Below, piece after piece: positions 48,384-57,580 of a stretch of DNA of 64,000 bases; the first letter of the stretch is position 1; each line of letters opens with the position of its first letter. Source of the stretch: Bacillota bacterium (lineage in GTDB: Bacteria; Bacillota; UBA4882; UBA8346). The stretch spans positions 1-64,000 of the forward strand of contig JAEXDA010000002.1 in the NCBI GenBank assembly GCA_023401925.1, given 5' to 3'. The position numbers and the translations under genes are program-made. Below the pieces are notes generated by a model. The model did no database searches. It saw only the letters and a program-made list of their open reading frames with translations, and was not told the DNA's origin.

Positions 48384-49061
48384 ATGAGAAAAGTATTCAT
48401 GGTTTTAGTGTGCGTTTTGGGGATGGTTTTGGGAATCGGGATCCCTACATATGCTGTCGATATTAAGGTTTATACGGAACGATGGTCCGGGGCGGAATAT
48501 GATTTTCATCAAAAATACCTTTCTTACGGAACCTATGTCGAATCTGACGGATCCTATGATTTGGCCAGTAACTTTTTTGGTTTTGAGTTGGTGGCCAGAA
48601 GGTTTTATTTCTGCGCCGAAAATGGTTTGGGTGGTAAGGTAAAATATTCAAACTTTGATCAGGATTTGGCAATTAATGATTTTAAGTTTGGAGGCCGGGT
48701 TGTCAGGAATGATGTTTGTACTTTGGATATTTTTAGCGGCTATTTAGTGATGGATGGTGTAAGGTCCTGCGATAGTGGAGGTAGTTATGTTGATACGGAT
48801 GATTTATTCGCCAGTTTGACATTGGGTGGAAATTTAAATTTATATCTTGGCGATAGAGTCCGGTTACAGGGTTGTTTGGAAGTTCCCTTAGTGGGATATG
48901 TTTATGCATACAATATGAAAGCAAGTGTTTTGTTGACACCCAACTTTGGTTTGACTGCCGGGTACCGGAGCTACAAAATAAATGACGACGATGAAGATTA
49001 CGGGGATTGTTCCACCAGCAAACTGAGGGGTTTGACGATGGGCATTGAATTGGATTTTTAA
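48384..49061 (+). CDS. Secreted outer-membrane beta-barrel-like protein
   Basis: A 225-residue protein with a Sec signal peptide (MRKVFMVLVCVLGMVLGIG, cleavage near TYA|VD). The mature part is made of alternating short strands (FFGFELVARRFYFCAENGLG and ASLTLGGNLNLYLGDRVRLQ) and ends GIELDF: the terminal aromatic after beta-strands is the signature of porin-like outer membrane proteins that use BamA. Length fits an 8- to 10-stranded barrel. AAGGAG precedes the ATG. A promoter and a strong terminator make it monocistronic. The function is unknown. Confidence 0.75.
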   Translation: MRKVFMVLVCVLGMVLGIGIPTYAVDIKVYTERWSGAEYDFHQKYLSYGTYVESDGSYDLASNFFGFELVARRFYFCAENGLGGKVKYSNFDQDLAINDFKFGGRVVRNDVCTLDIFSGYLVMDGVRSCDSGGSYVDTDDLFASLTLGGNLNLYLGDRVRLQGCLEVPLVGYVYAYNMKASVLLTPNFGLTAGYRSYKINDDDEDYGDCSTSKLRGLTMGIELDF

Positions 49062-49094
49062 AAGTATTTGACCGGAGGATCCCGGGGGTATAGA

Positions 49095-49142
49095 CAAAGG
49101 GGACTGTATCTTAGTAAAATAAGACAGAGACAGTCCCCTTTG
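49095..49142 (+). terminator. Intrinsic terminator
   Basis: CAAAGGGGACTGT / ACAGTCCCCTTTG, perfect 13-bp stem, 33 bp after the stop. Confidence 0.8.
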
Positions 49143-49335
49143 CTATGTTCTTTTCACTTGGGTTTGCATTCAACGTCCAGCATTCAAAAATTTATTTCAT
49201 CTTGATTGCCCCCTCTTTAACAAAAATATTTCCGGTAGGTACTTGACAGAGAAACAAAAAAGATATTAAATATTTATATGGTAAATAGTTAATGTCATTT
49301 AACTTTTTTGGTTCAAAATAAGGAGGGTGATAGGG

Positions 49336-49749
49336 ATGGCAATTGAATGGACGGAGGATCTGGCGGTAGGAGTCGAAATCATTGATGATCAACATAAGGA
49401 ATTATATCAGCGAATTAACCAGCTTTTAGAGGCTTGCACCCAAAGTAAGGGGCGTGAAGTGGTCGGGGAAACCATTAAGTTTTTGGAAGATTATGTAGGA
49501 ACCCATTTTGGCCAAGAAGAAGGATACATGCAGAAGTACAATTACCCGGATTACCTAAAGCATAAAGGGTATCACGGGGAGTTTATTAAAAGCTTTGAAG
49601 AATTGAAAGCCAAATTTGAGTCTGATGGACCGGGACCCCACATTGTGATCATGACTAACCGGGTCGTGGTGGGTTGGTTAAACAGTCATATCCGTAACGT
49701 GGACAAGCTATTGGGCGCTTATTTAAAAGACCGGCCCTTGGTAAATTAA
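49336..49749 (+). CDS. Bacteriohemerythrin
   Basis: A 137-residue single-domain hemerythrin that binds a di-iron centre and O2 reversibly. The ligand set is visible: H in IDDQHKELYQRIN, HFGQEE, H in YLKHKGYHGEF and H in NSHIRNVDKLLG. ATG 49336 follows AGGAGGG. Typical of microaerobic or oxygen-sensing anaerobes; a role in O2 storage, scavenging or sensing is likely. A paralogue follows 207 bp later. Confidence 0.93.
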   Translation: MAIEWTEDLAVGVEIIDDQHKELYQRINQLLEACTQSKGREVVGETIKFLEDYVGTHFGQEEGYMQKYNYPDYLKHKGYHGEFIKSFEELKAKFESDGPGPHIVIMTNRVVVGWLNSHIRNVDKLLGAYLKDRPLVN

Positions 49750-49956
49750 GGAACTCCTGATTTAGTGGTGAATTTCATGTTTTAAATGCTTCAAAGCATG
49801 AAATTTAATCAAAAAAAAACGCTTCAAGGTTAATTAATCTGTGTTTCCTTAAATAATAAGAGTTATTTCGGATGATTGCTCTTGCTCATGGTTTAAAAGA
49901 ATGGTAGACGGAAGAAAACATAAGGCAGGTCGAAAGAACATTTGGAGGAATACAAC

Positions 49957-50364
49957 ATGAACATGAAGTGGACGGAACAATTGTCAATCGGCATCGCAGA
50001 GATTGATCAACAACACCAGGAGTTGTTTAACCGTATCAACAACCTGTTACAAGCCATGCATGAAGGGAAGGGCAAAGACGAAATTCAAAAGGTCATGGCA
50101 TTTTTAGATGATTATGTTGTAAGCCATTTTGGGACGGAAGAGAAATACATGGGGGAAAATTATTATCCTGAAATCAACCAGCACAAAGAGCAACACCAGA
50201 CTTTCACCTTGAACTTTAACGATATCAAAAAAGAACTGGAAACGGAAGGGCCATCTTCAACCCTGGTGATTCAAACCCAAAGAAAACTCTCGGAGTGGTG
50301 GCTGGGGCATATTGCAACGGTTGATAAGGAATTGGGGGCTTTTCTGGTACAAAAAAAATCATGA
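49957..50364 (+). CDS. Bacteriohemerythrin
   Basis: A 135-residue hemerythrin paralogue: AEIDQQHQELFNRINNLLQ, HFGTEEKYM, HKEQHQTF and the final HIATVDKELGAFL hold the di-iron ligands. ATG 49957 is 9 bases after GGAGG. About 40 percent identical by eye to the preceding gene; the gap of 207 bp suggests separate promoters. Probably a tandem duplication with diverged use. Confidence 0.93.
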   Translation: MNMKWTEQLSIGIAEIDQQHQELFNRINNLLQAMHEGKGKDEIQKVMAFLDDYVVSHFGTEEKYMGENYYPEINQHKEQHQTFTLNFNDIKKELETEGPSSTLVIQTQRKLSEWWLGHIATVDKELGAFLVQKKS

Positions 50365-50529
50365 ACCATCAGGCGCTTAGGAGACAATCAGTAAGAGCTT
50401 GGGTTTTATTTCGATAATCATAATCCGGCATCATATTTTCAGGCCTTGGGTAATATCTTGTATCAAGCTCAATTGCAATCCGGTTGAAAGCCGGGGTTGA
50501 GACAAACCCACCCAAAGGAATGTGTTGAA

Positions 50530-51141
50530 ATGAGCCTTGATTATATATGGATATTACTCCTGATTGCCCCCGGATTTGCCTGCCGGAGTATTTATGAGTA
50601 TTTAAACAGCGGGGGACGAGAGGAAAACGGGATCCGTTTAATCCTGTCGTCAATCTTTTATAGCGTCTGGGTTTTGGCCATGAACTACGGCTTTTTAGCC
50701 GTGACCTTCCATATTCAAACCTTTTTGGAAATTCAAGCCTATTTTAATCATATCCTTTTTGTTGTCTATTATCTCATGATTACCATTATTTCCTGTATCG
50801 TGGTGGCTCTGTTTTGGAACTTTATTCACCCCTATTTGACCATTAATTTTGTCAATGCGGTTCGACATGGGCAGCTGAAACCGGATATTTCGGTAACCCC
50901 TCTTTGGGATGTTTTTCAAAAAAATCAGAACCAGGCTGTGGTGATATGGAAAGACGGCCGAATGTTGGCGAAGGGAATCATTACCGTATTCAATTCGGCT
51001 TATAATACCCGGAGGGAATTATTGATCATTCCCAGCGATAAAATTGAGGACAATTACCGGGCGGAAGAACTTAAGGAAGTTTATGTGGACTGTGACAACA
51101 ATCTGGTAATTCAAATTGTAAATCCTCATAAGGAGGGATGA
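50530..51141 (+). CDS. Hypothetical membrane protein, DUF6338-like
   Basis: A 203-residue protein with three N-terminal transmembrane helices (residues 4-20, 40-62, 70-100) and a cytoplasmic domain (IWKDGRMLAKGIITVFNSAY, LLIIPSDKIEDN) that may be SH3-like. LLLIAPGFACRSIYEYL at the start resembles DUF6338-type proteins, but this is from memory only. ATG 50530 follows AAAGGAATG; the open frame extends to 50497. No functional context. Confidence 0.6.
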   Translation: MSLDYIWILLLIAPGFACRSIYEYLNSGGREENGIRLILSSIFYSVWVLAMNYGFLAVTFHIQTFLEIQAYFNHILFVVYYLMITIISCIVVALFWNFIHPYLTINFVNAVRHGQLKPDISVTPLWDVFQKNQNQAVVIWKDGRMLAKGIITVFNSAYNTRRELLIIPSDKIEDNYRAEELKEVYVDCDNNLVIQIVNPHKEG

Positions 51142-51313
51142 CCAAAATAATCGTTTCGTCGTCGGATATTTCTTTGGTGAATTCTTTCGCTTGAGTATTC
51201 CTTATTTTCTTGCCTTGTTGAGCCGAGGCTGAAGATAATCCCAAAGTAGTTAATTGTTTTGGCGTAAGAAATTTCCTGTAACTTGAGTCAATGTCTTTGA
51301 TTTTACACCACAT
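51071..51313 (-). CDS. Possible 80-residue hypothetical protein
   Basis: ATG 51313 follows GGAG by eight bases. The translation (DSSYRKFLTPKQLTTLGLSS, then QAKEFTKEISDDETIILVIP) looks like a real soluble protein up to about residue 60; the last 20 residues lie antisense to the preceding gene. It could be a gene whose end was altered by the convergent neighbour. No family recognised. Confidence 0.4.
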   Translation of the reverse strand: MWCKIKDIDSSYRKFLTPKQLTTLGLSSASAQQGKKIRNTQAKEFTKEISDDETIILVIPPYEDLQFELPDCCHSPHKLP

Positions 51314-51502
51314 GGAAGAACTCCAAAATTATTTTATATTTTTTGTTATTGTTCTCCTGATTTCGTTTTATTATTCTTGAAATAGCATTTTTTAAGCGAC
51401 TTTAAAAGGGAGAGATTGAATGAAGAGGAGCATTGGCTCTGTTTTACTTTCCTCCTCTGGGTATGGTAAAATATTTTAGAAAAAAATATTTAGGGGATTC
51501 CC

Positions 51503-52084
51503 ATGGCCAAACTTTATTTCAGATACTCCGCGATGAATGCCGGAAAGACAACCCAACTTCTGCAAGTAAAATACAATTATGAAGAACGTGGTCAAAATGT
51601 TTTATTGATGAAGCCAAGTATCGATAACCGGGACAGCACGGACAACATTAAATCCCGTATCGGGTTGGAAAGTGAAGCGGTACTGGTAGAAGGGAACAGC
51701 GACCTTTATCAATATGTCAAAGGCGTAATCAGCAACCATCCCGTTCATTGTATTATTGTTGATGAGGCAAATTTTCTAACCAGGGAACATGTATTCCAGT
51801 TATGTCGGGTTGTCGATGATTTAAATATTCCGGTTATTGCTTATGGCTTACGAAGTGATTTTAAAGGGAATCTTTTTCCCGGAAGTGAAGCATTACTCGC
51901 CTTTGCCGATAGTATTGAAGAATTGAAGACGATTTGTTGGTGCGGCAAAAAGGCTATTATGAATACCCGGTTAAAAAACGGCAAGCCGGTATATGAAGGC
52001 GAACAAATCCAGATTGGGGGCAATGAAAGTTATATTTCCCTTTGCCGCAAACATTGGTATGAGGGAAAAACTGATCCGGAATAA
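51503..52084 (+). CDS. tdk: Thymidine kinase, type II
   Basis: A 193-residue thymidine kinase that phosphorylates thymidine in the salvage pathway. P-loop SAMNAGKTTQLL (residues 9-20), Walker B IIVDEANF with catalytic Glu, lasso region GNESYISLCRKHW, and zinc cysteines CWCGKK plus the late C. The length is standard. The start is ATG 51503, with a weak AGGGGA upstream. A strong terminator follows. Single gene with no salvage partners next to it. Confidence 0.95.
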   Translation: MAKLYFRYSAMNAGKTTQLLQVKYNYEERGQNVLLMKPSIDNRDSTDNIKSRIGLESEAVLVEGNSDLYQYVKGVISNHPVHCIIVDEANFLTREHVFQLCRVVDDLNIPVIAYGLRSDFKGNLFPGSEALLAFADSIEELKTICWCGKKAIMNTRLKNGKPVYEGEQIQIGGNESYISLCRKHWYEGKTDPE

Positions 52085-52100
52085 AACCAAATGTTACCAT

Positions 52101-52162
52101 GGGCAACAACCTCATCCATTCTTCCTGCAAAAGGGCGGCAATTTAAGGTTGTTGCCCTTTTT
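52101..52162 (+). terminator. Intrinsic terminator of tdk
   Basis: GGGCAACAACCT (52101-52112) and AGGTTGTTGCCC (52146-52157) followed by TTTTTC; a perfect 12-bp stem with a 33-nt loop. Confidence 0.8.
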
Positions 52163-52351
52163 CGATTGAAAAATTTAATAAAACGTGACGAATAGATTCC
52201 GATGTTCGGAAGGATTATTCTGGAAATGCGAGAACTATAATTTTGGGATATTCATACCAATTGGGTCTAATTTGTAAATTCTTTTATGTATTTCAATTTC
52301 GCAAATATGAATTTTGGGATTATAAAACCTAAAGGACGGAGCTGAAGAGTT

Positions 52352-54280
52352 TTGGATTCCATAAATGCGGTGTTTGACGGGACTTTGGATATTCATAAAA
52401 GACTTTTTCAATCTATGAACGAAGGAATCATCCTATGGAAGGCGATCTGGGATGAGTCCGGCAAACTTTGTGATTATTTTCATCTTGAAGTCAATCCGGC
52501 ATTTGAAAGAATTATCGGCATAAGTTCTTCAGAGTTACAAGGTAAAACATGGAGAGAAATTCATTACTTTGATTTATCATGGCTGAAACGACTTGAAGAG
52601 CTTGTTAAGACTGGAAATCCTCCCATAAAGGAATATGATGATCTCAAACAACAGCGGCAGTTTGGTTTAAGAGTATGGAGTCTAGAAGAAGGAGTTTACG
52701 CGGTATTTTTAAATGAAACTACCGTGAATATTACCGAGCGGAAATGCGAAGCTGAGAAATTATTGTCTTTTGACCGCGAGTTATTAAAAGTAACCCTTAA
52801 TTCCCTGGATGAAGGGGTTGTAACAACCGATCCGGAAAACCAAATCGTCGTTTTTAACAAGGCTGCCAGTATGATGACCGGGTATTCCCCTCAGGAAGCT
52901 ATTGGAAAACCAATATCGAAGATTTTTTACTGTTTGAATGATCTCACAAGCGAACCTGTAGATGTCATGGCAGATTATCCTACACCCCACCAACTGGTAT
53001 TGGTGACGCGAGATCTAAGGGAAGTAACGGTTGTGATAAACCGTTCTTCCATTCAGAAGGCCAGGGGCCAAACTATCGGAACAGTATTTGTGATTGAAGA
53101 TATCACAGAAAAGCAAAAGATTGGTCAGGAAATGCTGAAAACGGCAAAGCTGGAGTCTTTGGCCATACTGGCGGGTGGAGTAGCCCATGATTTTAACAAT
53201 GTTTTAGCAGGGATTTTAGCTAATTTGCAATTGGCAGCCACGAAATTAAAGAAGCATGAAGACATTTCTAAAAATCTGGAAACCACGGCCGGCATTACGC
53301 GCAAGGCGAGCGAGCTTACCAAACAGTTGCTTGCTTTTGCTAAAGGTGGAAATCTGGTTCGAAAATCAACATCCATTATTGATTTAATACAGGATACAGT
53401 CCACTTTATCCTAAGTGGTTCTAAAGTAAAAGCTGAGTTTTACCTTCCTCAAGATTTGTGGATCGTTGATATTGATGAGGGGCAAATAACTCAAGTTATC
53501 AACAATATTACGATTAACGCCAAACAGGCGATGCCGATCGGTGGAGTGCTCCAGATTTATGGGGAGAATGTTACTTTGGATGGAACAGACCAGCATATTC
53601 CCGGTAAATATGTTAAGTTAACCCTGAAAGATCATGGGATTGGCATACCGGAAGGAATTATTGACAAAATATTCGACCCATTTTTCACCACCAAAAAAAC
53701 AGGAAACGGTTTGGGTCTTTCAACCAGTTATTCAATTATTAAAAAACATAATGGATACTTGGAAGCTGAGTCCACACCGGGGATTGGGACGACGTTCTAT
53801 ATTTTTCTTCCTGCATCTATAAGACCGTTGGAAGTCAAAAAAGTCAAAAGCGAGATTGTGGTTAGTGATGGAATAAAAATATTGTTAATGGATGATGAGG
53901 AGAGTATCCGGAATGTAAGTGGAGAAATGTTGACTTATTTTGGCTATCAGGTAAGTTTAGCCAGAAATGGTCAGGAGGCAATCAAGCTCTATAAGGAAGC
54001 AAAAGAAAATGGGGAAGCTTTTGACGCTGTCATTATGGATTTGACCATTCCGGGAGGGTTAGGCGGTATAGAAACCATGGCAGTACTCCGCCAAATGGAT
54101 CCTGATATCAAAGCGATCATCACCAGTGGATACGCTAATGATCAGGTAATGTCGGATTATCAGAAATACGGTTTTAGCGGAGTGGCTATTAAACCCTATA
54201 AAGTAAATGAGCTCAATGAAGTCCTTGTCAACGTCATCGATCAAAAACAGTTACCTTTAGGCTTGGTATTTAAATCGTAA
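52352..54280 (+). CDS. PAS-PAS hybrid histidine kinase with receiver
   Basis: A 642-residue cytosolic sensor kinase without membrane helices. PAS 1 about residues 18-130, PAS 2 about 142-255 (LNSLDEGVVTTDPENQIVVF), HisKA with phosphorylatable His in GGVAHDFNNVLAG (about 278), HATPase with N-box NNITINAKQAMP and GIGIPEGIIDKIFDPFFTTK, then a receiver with Asp in VIMDLTIPGG (about 563). This GGVAHDFNN class of kinase often senses redox or small molecules. TTG 52352 with GGAG upstream. No response regulator gene is adjacent; output by phosphorelay elsewhere is expected. Confidence 0.93.
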   Translation: MDSINAVFDGTLDIHKRLFQSMNEGIILWKAIWDESGKLCDYFHLEVNPAFERIIGISSSELQGKTWREIHYFDLSWLKRLEELVKTGNPPIKEYDDLKQQRQFGLRVWSLEEGVYAVFLNETTVNITERKCEAEKLLSFDRELLKVTLNSLDEGVVTTDPENQIVVFNKAASMMTGYSPQEAIGKPISKIFYCLNDLTSEPVDVMADYPTPHQLVLVTRDLREVTVVINRSSIQKARGQTIGTVFVIEDITEKQKIGQEMLKTAKLESLAILAGGVAHDFNNVLAGILANLQLAATKLKKHEDISKNLETTAGITRKASELTKQLLAFAKGGNLVRKSTSIIDLIQDTVHFILSGSKVKAEFYLPQDLWIVDIDEGQITQVINNITINAKQAMPIGGVLQIYGENVTLDGTDQHIPGKYVKLTLKDHGIGIPEGIIDKIFDPFFTTKKTGNGLGLSTSYSIIKKHNGYLEAESTPGIGTTFYIFLPASIRPLEVKKVKSEIVVSDGIKILLMDDEESIRNVSGEMLTYFGYQVSLARNGQEAIKLYKEAKENGEAFDAVIMDLTIPGGLGGIETMAVLRQMDPDIKAIITSGYANDQVMSDYQKYGFSGVAIKPYKVNELNEVLVNVIDQKQLPLGLVFKS

Positions 54281-54305
54281 TGGCCTTACACTCAATCGGA
54301 TGAGT

Positions 54306-55040
54306 CTATCGCTTTTTAAAAAGGTCTTCAGGACTCCACCCGCCTGTAATTCGATTAAACCAAGCACTGATTATGGATAAACTTCCAGTAATGAGTAACA
54401 AGCCCATCATGATCAATAAAATTCCGGAGGCCCATTCGAAATATTTGATATAATGCTTCATTCGGGCCAAGCCACCGGAAACTCTTTCAAATCCGATTGC
54501 CAGCAGCAAGAATGGTATTGCTAACCCCAGAGAATAGCATGAAAGAAGCAACATTCCTTTACCGATTTGGCCTTGGGTACCGGCTAAAGTCAAAATTGAG
54601 CCTAAAATGGGACTGATACAAGGGGTCCAGCCCAAGGAAAAAGCCAATCCGGTCAGGAAAGCTCCGCTGACACCAATTTGATGCTTGACCTGCATCTTTT
54701 TTTCATGATATAGCCAGGAAATTGGAAGCCATCCCGCTTGATGGAGTCCCAAAATAATGACCACCAAACCGCCTATTTGAGCAATTAAACGGCGGTATTT
54801 TAATAAAAACTGACCCAAAAAAGAACTTGCAAGCCCTAAAGAAATAAAAACGACACTGAAGCCTAAGATAAAAGCGATGGTAGCCCATAAGACTTTTCGT
54901 TTGGTGATAGTATCTGCTTTAATATTCGTTAATGAAGTACCCGAAATAATTCCCAAATATCCAGGAGCTATCGGTAGGATACAGGGAGATAAAAAGGATA
55001 ACAATCCCGCAGTGAAGGCAATCCAGAATGTAATCTCCAT
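54306..55040 (-). CDS. ccdA: CcdA-type cytochrome c biogenesis/thiol transporter
   Basis: A 244-residue six-helix membrane protein of the CcdA/DsbD-beta family, which carries reducing equivalents from cytosolic thioredoxin across the membrane. The two redox cysteines are in FLSPCILPIAPGYLG and GWTPCISPILGS. It is cotranscribed with a ResA/TlpA thioredoxin 3 bp upstream, its probable partner. Together they may reduce apocytochromes or protect exported thiols; no cytochrome genes are near. Confidence 0.94.
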   Translation of the reverse strand: MEITFWIAFTAGLLSFLSPCILPIAPGYLGIISGTSLTNIKADTITKRKVLWATIAFILGFSVVFISLGLASSFLGQFLLKYRRLIAQIGGLVVIILGLHQAGWLPISWLYHEKKMQVKHQIGVSGAFLTGLAFSLGWTPCISPILGSILTLAGTQGQIGKGMLLLSCYSLGLAIPFLLLAIGFERVSGGLARMKHYIKYFEWASGILLIMMGLLLITGSLSIISAWFNRITGGWSPEDLFKKR

Positions 55041-55043
55041 CTA

Positions 55044-55595
55044 TCATTTCCCCTTTAATAAAGGCCGCACTCTTCCCTCTAAAACCCGGAGATTCGTCGA
55101 TCCTTTAATAACCGAACGGATTGTGCCTTTTTGGTCAATGATGAAAGTACTGGGAATGGAAAATATTTGGTAAAGATCGCCAACTTTCCCTGAAGTGTCG
55201 GTTAATACGGTGAACCTCATTTTGGCGCTAGCGGCGAAAGCTTTTACGACATTTGGCTTATCCTTTAAGTTGACGGCTAAAATAGCCAATTTTTTTTGGG
55301 AATTCCGATTGTAAAGAGTTACAAAGTCGGGAATTTCAGCCTTACAAGGAGCGCACCAGGTAGCCCAAAAATTTACAATGGTCACTTTATGAAGGGAGGT
55401 AATTTTTTTCAAATTGACGGGTTTGCCGTTTAAATCCGGCAAAGTGAAATTGGGAGCCGGAAAACCTTCAATAGGTTTAGCGCTATCTGCAACCTGATGG
55501 CGGCTTCCTACGCGAACACCTACGACAACAGCTGCCAGAATGATACAAACCAAGATTAAAACAAAACCAAATTGCCTTTTTTCCAAGATATTCAC
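55044..55595 (-). CDS. resA: ResA/TlpA-like membrane-anchored thioredoxin
   Basis: A 183-residue protein: an N-terminal membrane anchor (residues 10-28), then an AhpC/TSA-type thioredoxin fold with WCAPC (C81/C84) in NFWATWCAPCKAEIPDF and the cis-Pro loop in IPSTFIIDQKG. CcdA-ResA pairs keep cytochrome c CXXCH cysteines reduced in Bacillota. It starts at 55595 (ATG) and ends 3 bp before ccdA. The conserved CEPC of B. subtilis ResA is CAPC here. Confidence 0.92.
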   Translation of the reverse strand: MNILEKRQFGFVLILVCIILAAVVVGVRVGSRHQVADSAKPIEGFPAPNFTLPDLNGKPVNLKKITSLHKVTIVNFWATWCAPCKAEIPDFVTLYNRNSQKKLAILAVNLKDKPNVVKAFAASAKMRFTVLTDTSGKVGDLYQIFSIPSTFIIDQKGTIRSVIKGSTNLRVLEGRVRPLLKGK

Positions 55596-55850
55596 TCCAG
55601 TTTTATTCGATCAAAAAATTTTGAAATGAAGGAGTCACATCTCCTGGATGTATAGTAACCCTTTCGAACTTTTTTATTCAAACTGCCAGTTTTGACTTGG
55701 GATGTTTTTTAGTTTGTAAAATATTAATACCAATCCGGGACAAGGGGGTTCAATGCTTGATCATGCCAATGGCTTTTTTTCCTCAAAGAGTGACCGTGGC
55801 ATATGGAAATTAATAATATACTAGCATGAGTTTGGGAAGGGGAGTTTGGC

Positions 55851-56153
55851 ATGGAGATCTTGGGAGAAGAGGACCTTTTTCAGATATTCGATAATATCAG
55901 TCGAAAATTTATCGGAGAAATTTTTTTAAAGTATCTCGGAGACGAGAAAAAAGGGATGAAGATGGTCGGAAGGATCCCTGATTTTTGGATAAAAACAGCG
56001 GGGGGTATCCGGGGCCCTTATTTATGTGAAGATACACAAATTTATCAAGTTATGGATTTTGATATTTCGAAGAGTAAAATTTGGTTGCAGGCCATTAAAG
56101 ATCGTTCGCTTGTTTATAACTGTGAGAAAAGCTTGGTTCCAAATTATGAATGA
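55851..56153 (+). CDS. Hypothetical protein, 100 residues
   Basis: A soluble-looking protein behind GGGGAG (six bases before ATG 55851). Features are LFQIFDNISRKFIGEIFLKY and DFWIKTAGGIRGPYLCEDTQ. No signal peptide or membrane segment. I do not recognise the family. It precedes the His/Cys-rich gene at 56222 by 68 bp on the same strand and might be cotranscribed with it. Confidence 0.65.
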   Translation: MEILGEEDLFQIFDNISRKFIGEIFLKYLGDEKKGMKMVGRIPDFWIKTAGGIRGPYLCEDTQIYQVMDFDISKSKIWLQAIKDRSLVYNCEKSLVPNYE

Positions 56154-56221
56154 GTAATAAAATATATAGGGTAAAAACCTAAAGGTCAAGACCAAATAAT
56201 AGAAATGTGGTGATCAATAAG

Positions 56222-56566
56222 ATGTCGAAACACCATCACCATGACCGGTGCCGGGAAAGGCATGGTCATCGACGACATTGTGATGAACGAATGTATTTGG
56301 CATATCCCATGGGAGCTATGCCTGGATTTGAACCGTCTCCTGCTCCAAATCTTTGTTCTCCAAGTGAGAATGTAGAAGCAATGCAGGGATATGGAGGTTC
56401 TTGCTATATGACTCCCACAGGTCCGGTTTGCCCGGGAACGGGAGGCGGAAGCTGCTATATGGGACCGGGAGGAATGGTATGTCCTGGGACCGGCGCGGGG
56501 GGCTCCTGTTTTATGACACCTCAGGGCAGGGTATGTCCCTCTCAGGGGTATGACAGAACTTATTAA
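56222..56566 (+). CDS. His/Cys-rich protein with 17-residue repeats
   Basis: A 114-residue protein. The head MSKHHHHDRCRERHGHRRHC is His-, Arg- and Cys-rich; the tail has three repeats of about 17 residues, GGSCYMTPTGPVCPGTG, GGSCYMGPGGMVCPGTG and GGSCFMTPQGRVCPSQG, each with two cysteines. No signal peptide. The paralogue at 57324 shares the head and one CVMTPRGPIC unit. Such composition fits a spore-coat or metal-binding protein; two Spo0E genes show sporulation ability, but this is inference. ATG 56222 is preceded by GGTGATC; GTG 56207 is also possible. Confidence 0.75.
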   Translation: MSKHHHHDRCRERHGHRRHCDERMYLAYPMGAMPGFEPSPAPNLCSPSENVEAMQGYGGSCYMTPTGPVCPGTGGGSCYMGPGGMVCPGTGAGGSCFMTPQGRVCPSQGYDRTY

Positions 56567-56647
56567 AAGATAGATTGAATAATTATCTCAACTACCGGCT
56601 TTTATCCGGTGGTGGTTGAGTCCGAATGGTTTTTAAAACGATGGTAT

Positions 56648-56679
56648 GATCAAAGCGAGTCCAAAGGCTCGCTTTGATC
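56648..56679 (+). terminator. Hairpin after the His/Cys-rich gene
   Basis: GATCAAAGCGAG / CTCGCTTTGATC, perfect 12-bp stem with 8-nt loop; no U-run. Confidence 0.55.
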
Positions 56680-56904
56680 AGTTTAACAAAGGAGAGAGAA
56701 GTCATCCGGATTTACTTGTACCGGAAATCCTTATTAAGAGGATAAGCCTATATGGGATTTTTAATAACCACAAGCCTTTGCGGGGAGAGTTAAGAACAGT
56801 GTGGAAGTCAGCTGCTTTTTGGTATAAAATGGGGTTGACGAAGAGAGGGTTATTCAGTAAAAAGAAGAAATTATGCTCATAACATTCGATGAATATGCGT
56901 TTTT

Positions 56905-57168
56905 TTAAGGACAAGGGTTCTGCTCGGCAATATAGTCCGAGCTCATTTGCCTCAAAAGATGAATAAGATCATCGACGATATCCCCTAAGTCATCCACCAT
57001 ATCGATTTTTTTTTCAATTTGATGTTTTTTACTCAAAGCTAAACTTTGCATGTCTAGAGCGCTGAGGCTCAACTGGCGCATTGTGTTGCTTAAAGCAGCT
57101 ATCAATTCAATGGTGTAATTGATTGATGGTTTTAAATCGTGCATTTCATGTTCCAATTCCATTTCCAC
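56905..57168 (-). CDS. Hypothetical helical protein, 87 residues
   Basis: GTG 57168 lies eight bases after GGAGGGG. The product is a helical hairpin with a Met/Leu-rich middle (TIELIAALSNTMRQLSLSAL) and an acidic second helix (IDMVDDLGDIVDDLIHLLRQ). The two helices look like a small four-helix-bundle half. It lies between the two His/Cys-rich genes on the opposite strand. No family recognised. Confidence 0.6.
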   Translation of the reverse strand: MEMELEHEMHDLKPSINYTIELIAALSNTMRQLSLSALDMQSLALSKKHQIEKKIDMVDDLGDIVDDLIHLLRQMSSDYIAEQNPCP

Positions 57169-57323
57169 GACATCATCCCCTCCATGCTGTTATCTTATGA
57201 TTCATTCACCCAAAGGGTTTCTTTAAAATCAACATTATATTTAGTCCTTGGCGCAATGGCGCGATAATTTCATAAAATAGTAGGGGGAAGCACCCGAAGC
57301 TTGATAAAAAGAGGTGAATTTTT

Positions 57324-57545
57324 ATGTCTAAATGTCATCATCACCACCATCATCATCATCACCATCGTCGTGACCGTTGTGAAGGTTGGGAGCGCAATGA
57401 GAGCCCAATGCCAATGGAACATCCGTGTATGCCGATGCCTGAAGGATGTGCCGCTCCTCCGTCAATGCCTATTGAAGGTCGTTGCGTAATGACCCCACGC
57501 GGACCTATTTGCTGTGTTGCTTTACCTCATCACCGAATGCGGTAA
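57324..57545 (+). CDS. Small protein with ten-histidine tract
   Basis: A 73-residue protein: MSKC followed by ten His, then RRDRCEGWERNE, a Met/Pro/Cys-rich middle (PMEHPCMPMPEGCAAPP) and CVMTPRGPICCVALPHH. AGAGGTGA lies six bases upstream. Natural His10 runs are rare and bind Ni/Zn/Cu strongly. It is the paralogue of 56222 (MSK-His head and C-x-MTPxG-x-x-C unit). Metal storage, spore coat or redox roles are possible; there is no direct evidence. Confidence 0.75.
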   Translation: MSKCHHHHHHHHHHRRDRCEGWERNESPMPMEHPCMPMPEGCAAPPSMPIEGRCVMTPRGPICCVALPHHRMR

Positions 57546-57580
57546 AATACCATTGGATCAATTTCCTTGATAAAAAAAAT

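Noticed and set aside
56646..56882. 78-codon plus-strand frame after the His/Cys-rich gene
   Set aside because: Begins inside a terminator-like hairpin, has no SD at its start codon and no recognisable domain. It could still be real but I cannot support it.
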